A DNA stretch of 64,000 bases from Bolinopsis microptera (Eukaryota > Ctenophora > Tentaculata > Lobata > Bolinopsidae). A model generated the notes under the pieces. That model did no database searches, had not been told where the DNA came from, and was given only the letters and a program-made list of their open reading frames with translations. Position numbers and translations under genes: made by a program. Of this stretch, positions 23,285 through 33,235 are shown piece after piece; position 1 is the first letter of the stretch; each line of letters opens with the position of its first letter. The DNA lies in the NCBI RefSeq assembly GCF_026151205.1, contig NC_087076.1, positions 19,151,919 through 19,215,918 of the forward strand. Direction: 5' to 3'.

Positions 23285-23497
23285 AAAAGCACAAAACCTG
23301 ACAATTTTAGTAAAATTGATAGTTAACTTGTAAATGGAATTGTGATAGTAGTTTATAAGTATAGCTGTTCCCACCATAATGATTTATTCAGTGTACCACT
23401 TAAATTTTGTATGGTATTGTTTAAATTTTATTCAGCCATTCTGACAAAGGCTTTTAGTTTTATTAATTGACCCTGAGTTTCTATTTAATTAACTAAT
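23285..23497. other. 3' region of the transposase gene
   Basis: AT-rich, no coding frame. It lies between the transposase stop and the right palindrome cluster and presumably holds its polyadenylation signal. Confidence 0.4.
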
Positions 23498-23659
23498 GTA
23501 CCTCCAAAAGTACACTATTCATTAAACCCGTACTTTTAAAAGTACATTATTTATTAAACCCGTACTTTTAAAAGTACATCATTCAAATATGATGTACTTT
23601 TAAAAGTACGATACAATTTTCCAAAAAAGTAAGCTCCAACAATGACCTTTTAAAAGTAC
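23498..23659. promoter_or_regulatory. Right cluster of 16-bp palindromes
   Basis: Perfect GTACTTTTAAAAGTAC at 23530-23545, 23562-23577 and 23594-23609, with degenerate copies at 23498-23513 and 23644-23659. The perfect copies are spaced by exactly 32 bp. This mirrors the left cluster and lies about 140 bp inside the right terminus. Probable transposase-binding array (inferred). Confidence 0.6.
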
Positions 23660-23798
23660 GGGTCGAAAAAGCTATTAAAAATATAAATTTTTTCAAAATT
23701 ATTATTGCATCGTCGGAGTTGGTGTCTTAGTGCTTCGGAAACAAAATTTCGTCAAAAATTCGAACGTTTAGAGTTGTTGGTATTATCAATTATATGGG

Positions 23799-24281
23799 TT
23801 AAAGGTGGGGGTTAACACTACCTTCCTAATTACCACTTTTTCAGGTAGTTAATTACCTTGTTTGTTAACAATAGTAATTTAAGAATACTACCATCGAGAA
23901 GTTCTAAGGGAGGAGATGCAAGGACCACATGGAAGATTAAAGTGTGAAAAGGCACCCAATCTGATATCGATACGAATCATTGTTCACGTTAATTGCTATA
24001 ACATACTTATTATAGAATCATTTACTTTTATCAAACAGTTCTGCTGTTCACTGCAATTAACGTGAACGATATCTAATTGCTGACCTTTTCACACTTTAAT
24101 CTTCCATGTGGTCCTTGCTTCTCCCCCCTTCCCCGATTTCTTTGTTAATCGATTCTCCCTATTGTTATTTTTAGAACTTCTCTATGGTAGTATTCTTAAA
24201 TTACTATTGTTAACAAACAAGGTAATTAGCTACCTGAAAAAGTGGTAATTAGGAAGATAGTGTTAACCCCCACCTTTAAGA
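23799..24281. repeat. Central inverted repeat of element Y
   Basis: TTAAaggtgggggttaacacta at 23799 is mirrored by tagtgttaacccccacctTTAA ending near 24281. The arms also share aattaccactttttcaggta and acatggaagattaaagtgtg. The right arm has an extra stretch around 24121-24165. The loop contains a second inverted pair, gatatcgatacg...cacgttaatt against aattaacgtgaacgatatc. Confidence 0.85.
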
Positions 24282-24579
24282 GCTTATGATACTACTCCAA
24301 ATCTTTAGATAGTACTTTAAACCATACTGTATATGATACTGCTGAGCTGTAGCTGGCACATATTTAGAGCTTGCTTCTGTTCAGTTATGTGGCTCCGATT
24401 CAGTTTACATTCGAATGTGATGAGTCAACTCCGTGTTTTTCAGATAACTTTTAAAATGTTCTATATTTACTGTGAGCTTGGATTAGGTTAGAGAAACATT
24501 AGAATGAGAAAACTATTCAAAAAGGGTTGCTGCATAGTTTCTAAAAGATACTATCTATAAAGGGCTTTCCTCTACTATA

Positions 24580-25145
24580 CTACTAATGCTCTTCATTGAT
24601 TTCAAGAAGGCATTCGACAGCGTGCACCGTGGACTCCTCATGAAGATCCTCCTGGCATATGGCATTCCCAAGGAGATTGTAGGTTTGATACAAAGAATGT
24701 ATGCAGATACTGTTGCTCGTGTGATTACCGAGGATGGTCTGAGTGAAGCATTCTTTAATCTGGCAGGAGTGATGCAGGGAGACACCTTGGCGCCCCATCT
24801 ATTCATAATCGTAATCGACTACATTATGAGGGTGTCCTTAGAGGGTAGGGACTTTGGATATACTTTACACCCTAGAAGAAGCCGACGCCATCCGGCTGTC
24901 AAGGTCACTGATGCAGATTTTGCTGACGACCTTGCTCTTATAACATATAGTGTTGCGGAGGCACAAGATTTCCTCTGAAGTCTGGAACTGGCCGCCAACT
25001 CAGTTGAACCCCTTCAAGGACATCGTCGAAGGGGAAGACCACACTTCACATATATCGACATCCTTCGGAGGACAAGGACAAAAGAAAATCGCGTTTATTT
25101 TGGCCAAAAATCGCGGCGCCGCGACAAGCGGTCCATTGTTCAATA
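24580..25145 (+). pseudogene. Non-LTR reverse transcriptase, middle and C-terminal fragment (copy B)
   Basis: Same sequence and same frame break as 6807-7372: palm domain with FADD in the first 130 codons, then the shifted C-terminal end with GHRRRGRPHFTYIDIL. It begins at the right terminus of Y with the repeated AATGCT and is in phase with the fragment at 8091-8402. The shared frame break shows it predates the duplication. Confidence 0.8.
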
Positions 25146-25883
25146 ACAAGCAAAACACAAATCAATAACTATAGATTCGACGACGTTTTTGACAAGTATC
25201 TGACAAGTGACAATCAGTTACAACACTGATTTCACCTACTGCACAATTTCATAATCCATGGTATGTCTAGTGGTCAATTTTATGTCTAGTGGTCAAGTCT
25301 TTGGCCAACAAGGTTACTTCAGCACTCAACAGGCGAGTGAGAGTGGATTAAGAAATGCTTGTGAAAGTGGATTCCTGGAAACCAATTTTCTCCACGGACA
25401 ATGCTATTATATATACCCTGATCATTATGAGCCTAACATTTTTTGTTGGTTTTCTGGTAATGTTCAGGTAGTTTAATCCCGTCTAGTAGTAGTACTAATA
25501 TAGATTTGATCACGTGGGGCCTGACTGCTATGATCGCTACCTAGTACCTATGAATCTGGAAAGAATGTGATACATCCTGGTTCCTTTATAGGGTTTATTA
25601 TTTTATTTATTATTGCACATTGAGCTGCTGATTGTTGTGTTAATTGTTGCCGATCGGGAGAGACTCAAGGATTCAGGGACAATAGTCTTACATGTTCTGG
25701 AATTGCTGATCACGCACTACACTGTACACATTCTTAACAAGTTTCTAAACGTACTCGTCCTCCCACACACATAAAAAGCAGTCTCCTTACCCATTAATCT
25801 CTAGCTTTGTTATAAAAACACGTGATTCGATCACGTGATGTTATCTCATTGTAAACATGGTTTATTTGTTCCGTTCTGGTGAG
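25146..25883. other. Non-coding interval between RT fragments (copy B)
   Basis: Equivalent of 7373-8090, nearly identical. No gene supported; it includes the cacgtga/tcacgtg small palindrome near 25820. Confidence 0.5.
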
Positions 25884-25926
25884 GTTAGTTAATGAAGATG
25901 TCCCTGACCAATGGAAGCACTTAAAC

Positions 25927-27503
25927 GGTGAACGGACCGAATCACTACATGACTGAATCCCTAACGGACTGAATCACTACCAATCACTATTGGTAGGGAT
26001 TGAGGTATACTTTCGGACTGAATCTCTACCGGACTAAATCACTACCGCTAATATCTAGACCTAACCACTTTGATGTGATCCCTACTGAACTTTGCAATAA
26101 AGGCATAATTATTCGTATTTCATTAGTTAATTATTTTATTTTTTGTTAATTATTATTACATTTTTCGTGATAATTGACTAAGCAGAAATTTGGTCAAAGA
26201 ATAATAGATAATATACTGATACAGTAATTTAAATCACACAATAATAAGTAAACATTAAAGCATTAACCCAAAATCTTAGATTCAACAGCTTTCAGAAACT
26301 CGGTAACATCCCCAAAGTTATCATAATCATCAGACGTTGGAGACTGCGTTTCTGATAGCGATTTCATAGTCCACCAGCACCGACAGAGGGTAGAAGGGTC
26401 CGTAGGAGTCCAGTTCGTTGAGGATGTTCTCGTACATGGTGCGCTTCCCGGGTAGGAGTCCAAAGGCTGCAGGGATTCTCCATCCAGTAGGGTGTAAGGC
26501 GTGGACTGTGAAGAGTTGAGTAAACAGGTCTGGAGAGGTCTTAAAGGTTCCATCCACGACGAGGTGATCTGACTGATAGATGATGTTGATGTTGTCTGCA
26601 GTACCAAGGAGGATAGATCTTCTGGTGTTGGTGTCGTAGGAGGAGTCCCAGAGCAACATAGTGTCACCACCGGCAGAGGTCAGGTAGTTAGGAGGAATCA
26701 CCAGGTCTTCTAAGGAGATGGGGTTGACAGGATGGGAGTAGGCTGCCTGTCTGGCTCGTCTGACTAGTCGTGCCAATGACTTGGGATCACAGTTGAGCCG
26801 GGACGAGGCTTCGAAGGATAGTCCAGCGACAGAGTCTGCAACAATCTGCTTAGTTGAGTTCTCAGTAGTAGCTGCGAGGGTCTTCATTTTAGACTTGGAG
26901 CGGTGGGCTGCAATTTCTGCTGGTTGAGATTCGTGATCATGAGGGGTAGCAGAACAGAAGGTGTCCTGGACAAGGATCAGGCGGGACTTGAACTTGTTGC
27001 ACTTCCAGTAGGTCTTGTCTTCCCTCTTTCTGTTAAGGTGGTAGAGGTGACCATCGTAGAGGACGTTGCGGCTGCCTTTCTTTCTGCCAGGAATAAACTC
27101 GATGGATGAGGAAGACATAGTGGTAATGGTATAAGATAAACACAGGCGTTGCGGGTTTATATATTATTCCCGCTAGCTGATTGAGATACCGAGCATGTGA
27201 AGGTTCACATCACTGTATTGTCGTATAGCAGGTCATTATGGATGACTTGATCCGAACCAGTTCTCGTTAGGGCTCCTCGTTGCGTACGTAAGTCTGTGGA
27301 TCACATGTCTGCCAGGCCCCATAGCAAGCACTCCATGAGAGCCCCGGCTCAGATCACGTCATGATATTAGAACTAGTGAACTAAGATCATCTGGTAGGGA
27401 TTGAGGTATATTTTCGGACTGAATCTCTACCGGACTAAATCACTACCAGTAGTGATATTTGGGTGGTAGTGATTCCGTCCGGTAGGGATTCAGTCCTACA
27501 ATC
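25927..27503 (-). mobile_element. MULE (Mutator-like) element with 9-bp target duplication
   Basis: CACTTAAAC stands at 25918-25926 and again at 27504-27512. Copy A has the empty site with one CACTTAAAC near 8147. The ends are complex inverted repeats built on cggactgaatcnctacc modules, present several times in each terminal 130 bp. A 9-bp duplication is characteristic of Mutator elements, in agreement with the transposase it encodes. Confidence 0.9.
26263..27118 (-). pseudogene. MULE transposase with FLYWCH-type zinc finger (internally deleted)
   Basis: The frame from the ATG at 27118 gives 262 residues. Residues 10-65 form a FLYWCH-like zinc-binding segment (YWKCNKFKSR, then Cys and His-x-His). 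About 187-262 is the first half of the MULE DDE domain, with catalytic Asp 189 in VVDGTF and a second acidic site at Asp 250 in LVDYEIA. The frame then stops near 26330, before the third catalytic residue. A different frame down to 26263 ends with an acidic tail that may be the old C-terminus. Most of the catalytic C-terminal half is deleted, so this copy depends on a relative. Confidence 0.85.
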
Positions 27504-27583
27504 CACTTAAACATCGTGCCTGTTCTAAAAAAAGGGAATTTGACCAAAGTAGATAACTATAGAGGTATTGCACTGACATCTAT

Positions 27584-27734
27584 ACTTATATAGTTATCTC
27601 ACTGTAAATACTAAATAGGAAGTCTGGCGAGCTGGGAGGAACTTTATGGAAGATCTTAAAGCATTCTCTGATCAATATTTATAGCTAATCTAACTAGACT
27701 AACGAGCTAATTAACGAATATATGGCCTGTTCTA
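27584..27734. other. Unique non-coding flank
   Basis: Short AT-rich stretch between the end of copy B and the 13-bp minisatellite. Nothing recognisable. Confidence 0.4.
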
Positions 27735-28115
27735 TCACTCCACCCTCAGAGTCAAGCCTCAGGTTCAAGCCTTAGCTTCAAGCTTTAGATTCAAGCTTCA
27801 ACTTCAAGCTTCAGCTTCAGCTGCAAGCTTCAGATTCAAGCTTCAACTTCAAGCTTCAGCTTCAGCTGCAAGCTTCAGATTCAAGCTTCAGATTCAAGCT
27901 TCAACTTCAAGCTTCAGCTTCAGCTGCAAGCTTCAGATTCAAGGTTCAGATTCAAGGTTCAGATTCAAGGTTCAGATTCAAGGTTCAGATTCAAGGTTCA
28001 GATTCAAGGTTCAGATTCAAGCTTCAGATTCAAGCTTCAGATTCAAGCTTCAGATTCCAGCTTCAGATTCAAGCTTCAGATTCAAGCTTCAGATTCAAGG
28101 TTCAGATTCAAGGCT
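27735..28115. repeat. 13-bp minisatellite (TTCAGATTCAAGG)
   Basis: About 27 units, period 13, alternating two versions (attcaagcttcag and attcaaggttcag), with a few TTCAGCTGCAAGC variants on the left. It is not a multiple of three and no gene spans it. Confidence 0.9.
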
Positions 28116-28655
28116 CAAGCCATGCGCCCTAATTCTCCTAAGATCATGACGTGTTCTTCAACGTACCTCACCTGAGTTAGCTGGGACAATAATCACATTA
28201 CTGTGGAGTGTGCACGTGTCATAACAATTAACTCGTGCTCACTCCACAGTCTTAAGAAGAATGGAACATGGTGCACTAGCTAGGGTAATATCATCTTGGT
28301 TAACTTGGCGCGTTACTTACTTTGTTACTTTGTAGGGTTTCATAGAATCCTCTATCGGGCCATCGAAAAAGTCGACCCCCCGGACAGTGTAGAAACTGTT
28401 TTATCACCACTCCAATCAAGCAGGGAGTTTCCATTCCGACGGCTGTATCCTGGAGCTGGAGGCTCGTCCGGAAAGCGTGTACATTATACAAGCTCAATAT
28501 AGTCAATAACTCAATAACCACGAGTTTAAGTTTATCAGCGTTATTAATAAACTTCATTAAGTTCTACAATCAGCTAGATTACTAAGATTAGCCTAACAAC
28601 AGAACATTCTTCCATGGCAACGTGAATATTAAATTGTAGTTATCTTAAACAATAA

Positions 28656-28658
<3 letters not shown>
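28116..28658. other. Non-coding interval
   Basis: No supported gene. A stem-loop, actgtggagtg against cactccacagt, lies at about 28200-28250. The short frames at 28296-28557 show no family features. Confidence 0.4.
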
Positions 28659-28746
<88 letters not shown>

Positions 28747-28898
28747 GTGTGTGTGTGTGTTTGTCTGTGTGTGTGTGTGTGTGTGTTTGTCTGTGTGTGT
28801 GTGTGTGTTTGTCTGTGTGTGTGTGTTTGTCTGTGTGTGTGTGTGTAAGTGTGTGTTTATGTGTGTGTTTGTCTGTGTGTTTGTCTGTGTGTGTGTGT
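28659..28898. repeat. GT/TG microsatellite
   Basis: Imperfect (GT)n over about 240 bp with TGTCTG and TATG interruptions. It creates false Cys-Val and Thr-His frames on both strands. Confidence 0.97.
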
Positions 28899-29034
28899 AA
28901 TTTCCGAGCGGCTTAATCAATAAAACGGTAAGAGTTACGGGACTGGTTTTTTCGGTATAGTTTTGACAAAACTCTGACGAAGCCAAATACGTACGTACGT
29001 TTTGGTACGTTTTGGTGAGTTTGGCAGGGCGTGC

Positions 29035-30020
29035 TCAGGACAACTGCATCGAGTGCGTCCTCCTCCAGCTCAGCATTGAGTTATCGTTTGTCGGAGTGTA
29101 GCCCGGAACCGGTGGTGTGTCTGGGTACTGTTCCATAAATCTGCCTAGACCAACTTTGAAACTGTCTAGCAATGTGATACTCCGGAGCTCCGATGGGAGC
29201 ACGTTGAAGAGCTGAGCTGCTCTAACTCTAAAGCTGTTGTCGTAATCTGTTCTTACCGACAACTGTGCGCTTTTGTTCATGGCTGGGATCTCTGCCTTAA
29301 TACCATGCCTTTGATGAGACTTGAACTCGAAGCCCGTATCGTTCGGAGCATGTTCATTAAGAATTTTCCATACATGAATAATAGAATAACGCTCTCTCCG
29401 CCTCTGGAGGGACATCAACTTAAGCTTCTTCAGCCTGTCCCAGTACTGGAGATCACGGCAGCCAGATATCTTTCTAGTAAAGGATCTCTGTACAGTCTCC
29501 AGCTTTTGTATCTCTGTGACTTTTGTAGGGTTCCAGACTGGACAGCAGTACTCTAGCTTGGAGCGAACCATGCTTTTGTATAAAGTCAGCATGACTACTT
29601 GTGACCGGTCTCTAAAGACACTCAATGTCCAAGCCGCCATTTTTCTAGCTCCTTGAACTGTCTTCTCAATGTGAGGACCCCATGACCTACTGCTGCTAAC
29701 ATACACTCCAAGGTCTCTGACAGTTTCCTGTGGTGATATTGCGTGTCCTTTTGGTGTAGTATACTCAACAGTCTCTGGGTAGAACGGGAGCTCTCTTAGA
29801 GCTTTTGATCCATTCAGGGGGTAGTTTACAACCTCAAACTTCTGTTCGTGTAGCTCCATGTTGTTAACACGTGACCACTCGATGACTATGTTGAGATCAT
29901 CTTGCAGTAACTCCACACTACTCATTCCTCGGATAGCCCCAATCAGCTTTGTGTCGTCTGCAAAGCTGAATCCGTTACTATAGCTAATGCTGTTCAACAG
30001 ATCGTTGATGTATGAAAAAT
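29035..30020 (-). pseudogene. 5'-truncated CR1-like LINE, C-terminal reverse transcriptase
   Basis: Homology begins near 30015 in the middle of the RT palm (YINDLL) and includes the catalytic FADDTK at about 29965. The thumb and C-terminal parts follow (LYKSMVRSKLEYCCPVWNP, MSLQRRRERYSIIHVWKIL) down to a stop at 29035. It is clearly related to, but distinct from, the CR1-like element at 8692-12398. The frame is open through 330 codons and continues upstream to 30126 in unrelated sequence. Typical 5' truncation; inactive. Confidence 0.85.
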
Positions 30021-30302
30021 ACAAATGAATAATAAGATTTTTCAAATTGGTCGGTGGTAAGTGGTTTAATTGATGGTTTTGTACCACAAATTTGACATTA
30101 AATGGTTCTCTTTTTCTCCCTCCCATTACTGCATAATATGTAGTGTTGGTACATGAACCATAATTAGGTTAGCCACAAGATAATGCTATAAGCTTATTAG
30201 GGGGGATTGCACTTATTGCGGTCTGTTTGGACTGCAGAGAGAGTTCATACTTTCATACGACAATGTTATAATGCGTGTTTTCAAATATAATAGGCGGGTG
30301 TG
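30021..30302. other. Non-coding flank
   Basis: AT-rich sequence between the truncated LINE and the G/C-tract element. No gene seen. Confidence 0.4.
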
Positions 30303-30310
30303 GTGCGGAG

Positions 30311-30437
30311 GGGGGGGGGGGGGGGGGGGGTACCAATGTCATAGAATGGAGAAAAATGGCATAAAATTCATCAAATGGCATACATTTTATGGCATAAATG
30401 GAAATTTTTATTGGCCAATTCTCCATTATGCCATTGG

Positions 30438-30480
<43 letters not shown>
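30311..30480. mobile_element. 170-bp element with poly-G and poly-C ends
   Basis: GTGCGGAG occurs at 30303-30310 and 30481-30488, an 8-bp target duplication candidate. Between them lie 20 G, an inverted repeat (taccaatgtcatagaatgg against the inverse of ccattatgccattggtaa) and 40 C. The termini therefore pair as G:C tracts. Size and 8-bp duplication would suit a hAT-type MITE, but homopolymer termini are unusual. Confidence 0.55.
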
Positions 30481-30481
<1 letters not shown>

Positions 30482-30525
30482 TGCGGAGTTAACAAGGGTT
30501 AATTTCTAAAAAGATTTAAATAAAA

Positions 30526-30753
30526 ATGGACAGCGGTTCAAGACGTCTGATAGGCAATCTTGAGGTGTACACTGCCAAATTACCTAATTATACAGAAAAT
30601 CTGTTGAATGGATCATGGAGGAAAAGTATCACTCTAGGGTCCGTCTTGTGTAGCAAAGCTGATATTCAGCTTGGCGTTAACCTGAGCTATGCTGCTTTCA
30701 ACAACTACAAGTACAAGCTTACAAGAAAGCCTGGAGTGATAAACTGCCTCTAA
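30526..30753 (+). CDS. Small frame of 75 codons, unrecognised
   Basis: It starts with an ATG at 30526 in a reasonable context (aaaaatggac) and ends at 30753. The product has mixed composition, no motif and no membrane segment. No splice sites or neighbours support it. It could be chance. Confidence 0.15.
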   Translation: MDSGSRRLIGNLEVYTAKLPNYTENLLNGSWRKSITLGSVLCSKADIQLGVNLSYAAFNNYKYKLTRKPGVINCL

Positions 30754-32515
30754 ACAAATGACAAACGTCTAATACTGTCAACTGTAGAATACTTTAATCG
30801 TATCAGTTCTTATGTACAAGATCATCCTGCTGGGTAGTCCCCAGAAAACTAGATGTTGTTCACCGCAGACATCTTCGCTCTGTTTTGAATACAAAGTAGT
30901 ACTAGTACCCACTACCCGGGAGTCATCTCCGACAAAAACTTGTATAAACGCTGCAATACTGAACCATTGTCAGAAAAGTGGCACGTAGTCGGCGAAGAAT
31001 TGTTAGGACATGTTTTGCGTGGTCCTGTTGATGGACCAGCGTTTTCTTCCCGTATTAATATTTTTGCCATCAATACACTGGACTTTATATGAATAATATT
31101 TTTGATGTGTATTATCTCCGTAATTTTGCTTACGATAAGAGATATTGGCAGAAATTACAATCAAGTTTTCACATTTAGTTATTTGTTTTAGGGAAAGATT
31201 ATACTTGGGCGTTGTTTTTTATCTATCCCTTGTTTAGAACGTTTATTTAGTAATAATGTAGAATTCACCCATGTAGTATAACCCACACAATTAATAGCTC
31301 TTGAATAATAATATCTTTTACTAAATCTATTTTCCCTATCAGAAGATGAGACTGATAACGAACACGATACTGATTACGAAATTAGTCTGCGAAATTAGCT
31401 TTGTTCTCCATTCTCGTTGTCTCCACTTGTGCTTTGAACATGAACATCTAAACTTGTTATGGACTAGAATGGTTGTACGGTATAAAACACCTCTTTAACA
31501 GTAGTACAGTCAAATCCGTCCTAATTTAAGCCTTTGTCGGACAAAATTCGCAACAAAGCGATTTTAACGGGATATGGTCGGGACAGGTCCCAGGAATCAT
31601 TCCAGAGAGTTCCCAAAAAAAAAGACTTCAGGAAAATCCACAATTACCACTTTTCTACCACCTTTTTACCACTTTGGTTTTCCGCAAATAAGTCACGTTC
31701 TAAATATCCTAGAAGATTCTAGTTTAAAGCAGTGTGTTTAGAAAACAAAGAAGAACAACTTTCTCTTTAACAACTTTTTCAAAAATAAATTATTTAATTA
31801 ATTAATTAAATAATTAAAAAATTTTCAAATATTTCAAAAATATATTTTGATAAAAATGTTCACAATTACATTCCACGTATAATGAACTAATTTTTATAAA
31901 ACTTTTGAAAATTTTCACTTTTAGTGATATATTTCAATATTTTGGACTTGTAAAATTTTCGAAATTTGTAAAGAATAACCACTATTTACCACTTTTTACC
32001 ACATTGAATCTCCGCTAATAAAACAACTTCTGAATCTTGTAGAAGGTTCTAGATTGAAATTTGAACCAGTGTGTTCAAAACATAAAAGAGAACATCTTTT
32101 TATCTGACAACCTTTGGATAAGATAATCAATTGATTAATTAATTAAATATTAATTAAATTTTTAAAAATTTAAAAATATAATTTGTATCAAAAATATTTG
32201 CCGTGACGTGAAACGTAAAATGAATTTACTTGAATAACAGAACATACATCGTCACATAGATTAGAATTAGATAACAGATAAAAAGAGATCCAGATAAATG
32301 GAATAAACGGTAAAATATCCAAATTTGTACGATACTATTATAGCTAATAACTATTAAATATTAACACATCATATCTCTCGACTTAGTATTGTGCTTAACT
32401 ATATTGTTAAAATGGTTGTTTAAACAAGACTTAGCAATTTTTCAATCGCTACCTAGAGATCTTATCTCTGATTGTCAGTTTATCGTTTGGAAGTGTAAGC
32501 TTCAGCTTTTACTTT
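30754..32515. other. AT-rich non-coding interval
   Basis: No convincing gene. It holds two diverged copies of a module of about 240 bp (31640-31870 and 31978-32215): ttaccac motifs, agaaggttctag, gaacaactttt and a run of taattaattaa. The region looks like old intergenic or intronic sequence. Confidence 0.55.
31640..32215. repeat. Diverged tandem pair, spacing about 340 bp
   Basis: Shared blocks in order: taccactttttacca, ccgc(a/t)aataa, tagaag(a/g)ttctag, cagtgtgtt, aacaactttt or acaaccttt, then taattaattaaat. The copies differ by many substitutions, so this is an old duplication. Confidence 0.5.
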
Positions 32516-32768
32516 ATGTTGACTTCTCTTCGTAAAAAAGTTAAATATGCTAAAAATCTAGGACTGAAATCACACCAAATAGTTGACATTTTGAAAACAG
32601 AAGAACACATCGTGTGCCTGATACTCTACGCGTGCAGATTCTATGTAAGTAGCTGTCAACTAATATACAATAATAGTAATATGTTTTTACCGTTTTACTT
32701 TTCAGTTTTATGTCAACCGAGACTCGAGAGCGCAACTAGAGGCATTCTCAACCAATACTATGTTTTAA
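32516..32768 (+). CDS. Putative two-exon small gene, unrecognised
   Basis: ATG at 32516 opens 43 codons. A canonical donor (tat|gtaagt) at 32645 and acceptor (cttttcag) at 32705 would remove a 61-bp intron in phase 0. Twenty further codons follow to a TAA at 32768. The product is basic and then hydrophobic; no family recognised. The clean splice signals are the main support. Later exons at 32963 could belong to it by alternative splicing. Confidence 0.3.
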
Positions 32769-32962
32769 TTTACCAGGCAAATGAGGAGTTAATTCCGGTG
32801 AATAGGAGTTAAACCCAGGTACTATTTTAACTATTTATCTTTTAAGTAAGTACACTAACTTTTAAACTATGCCCAGCAAGTTTGAAACGGATGGTTACAG
32901 TCCTATTCATTATCCTGAGGCCTCTCATACTCTGTATAAATAAACAAACCATCGTAACACAG

Positions 32963-33235
32963 GTTGGATCAACATTCAACAACCCCTGGTCACCGAACGA
33001 AATTAAACGGCAGTACAACGGCCTGACTGATTCTGCTCAGAGTGACGTCTATTGTGTGTTATTGCAGACAGTGATCATAGACCAGTTCCAAAGATTCATA
33101 TCGGCCAATGAAGATGAGTCCGTTGTAACTGAGTCAGAACCATCTTTAGTTCACGAACACAGTTTAAACAAATATCCATTCTGTAACGTAGAGATCGCAC
33201 CAAATGATAAATCCTCAAATCGGATTACAGACAGG
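32963..33235 (+). CDS. Putative internal exon of a host gene
   Basis: A CACAG acceptor at 32962 and an excellent donor (cagG|gtaagt) at 33235 enclose 91 open codons with coding-like composition (NNPWSPNEIKRQYNGLTDSA at the start). No known domain. The same frame is open upstream to 32882, and an ATG lies at 32891. Direction and phase agree with the exon pair just before it. Confidence 0.35.

Larger units (their letters stand above)
12526..23798 (+). mobile_element. Large piggyBac-like transposon carrying a satellite array
   Basis: Left terminus CCCATATTCTTCC at 12526; right terminus ends ATATGGG at 23798, followed by TTAA (23799-23802). The flanks gagtagtatcataagc and TTAAaggtggggg are contiguous in the uninterrupted Y arm (24270-24300 complement), so the insertion lies at TTAA, the known piggyBac target. 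The element carries subterminal palindromes, a satellite of 405/413-bp units and a decayed transposase. The outer 108 bp (12415-12522) may also belong to it. Typical piggyBac elements are 2-4 kb; most of the excess here is satellite. Confidence 0.7.
8403..24579. mobile_element. Palindromic foldback element Y with nested insertions
   Basis: Left arm: 8403-8691, 12399-12414 and 23799-23953. Right arm: 24076-24579. A loop of about 120 bp (23954-24075) is itself partly inverted. Without the nested LINE and piggyBac-like element, Y is about 1.09 kb. The arms begin with agtagta...gaggaaagccc and are about 95% alike. The flanking RT sequence carries AATGCT on both sides, a probable 6- or 7-bp target duplication. 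No transposase is encoded, so it was moved in trans. Superfamily not assigned. Confidence 0.75.
23962..27583 (+). repeat. Duplicated segment, copy B (split by a MULE)
   Basis: 23962-25926 and 27504-27583 correspond to 6188-8232 of copy A. Beyond 27583 the match ends (acatctat, then unrelated acttatatag), so copy B lost the last 170 bp of the N-terminal RT fragment and the left arm of the next Y. Confidence 0.88.

Noticed and set aside
12761-23722. ccaactctgatg / cgtcggagttgg as piggyBac terminal repeats
   Set aside because: Only 10 of 12 bases match and there is no TTAA at either side; the CCCATAT termini with TTAA and empty-site evidence fit better.
28645-28986. Cys-Val and Thr-His repeat proteins
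   Set aside because: Products of the GT microsatellite in all frames.
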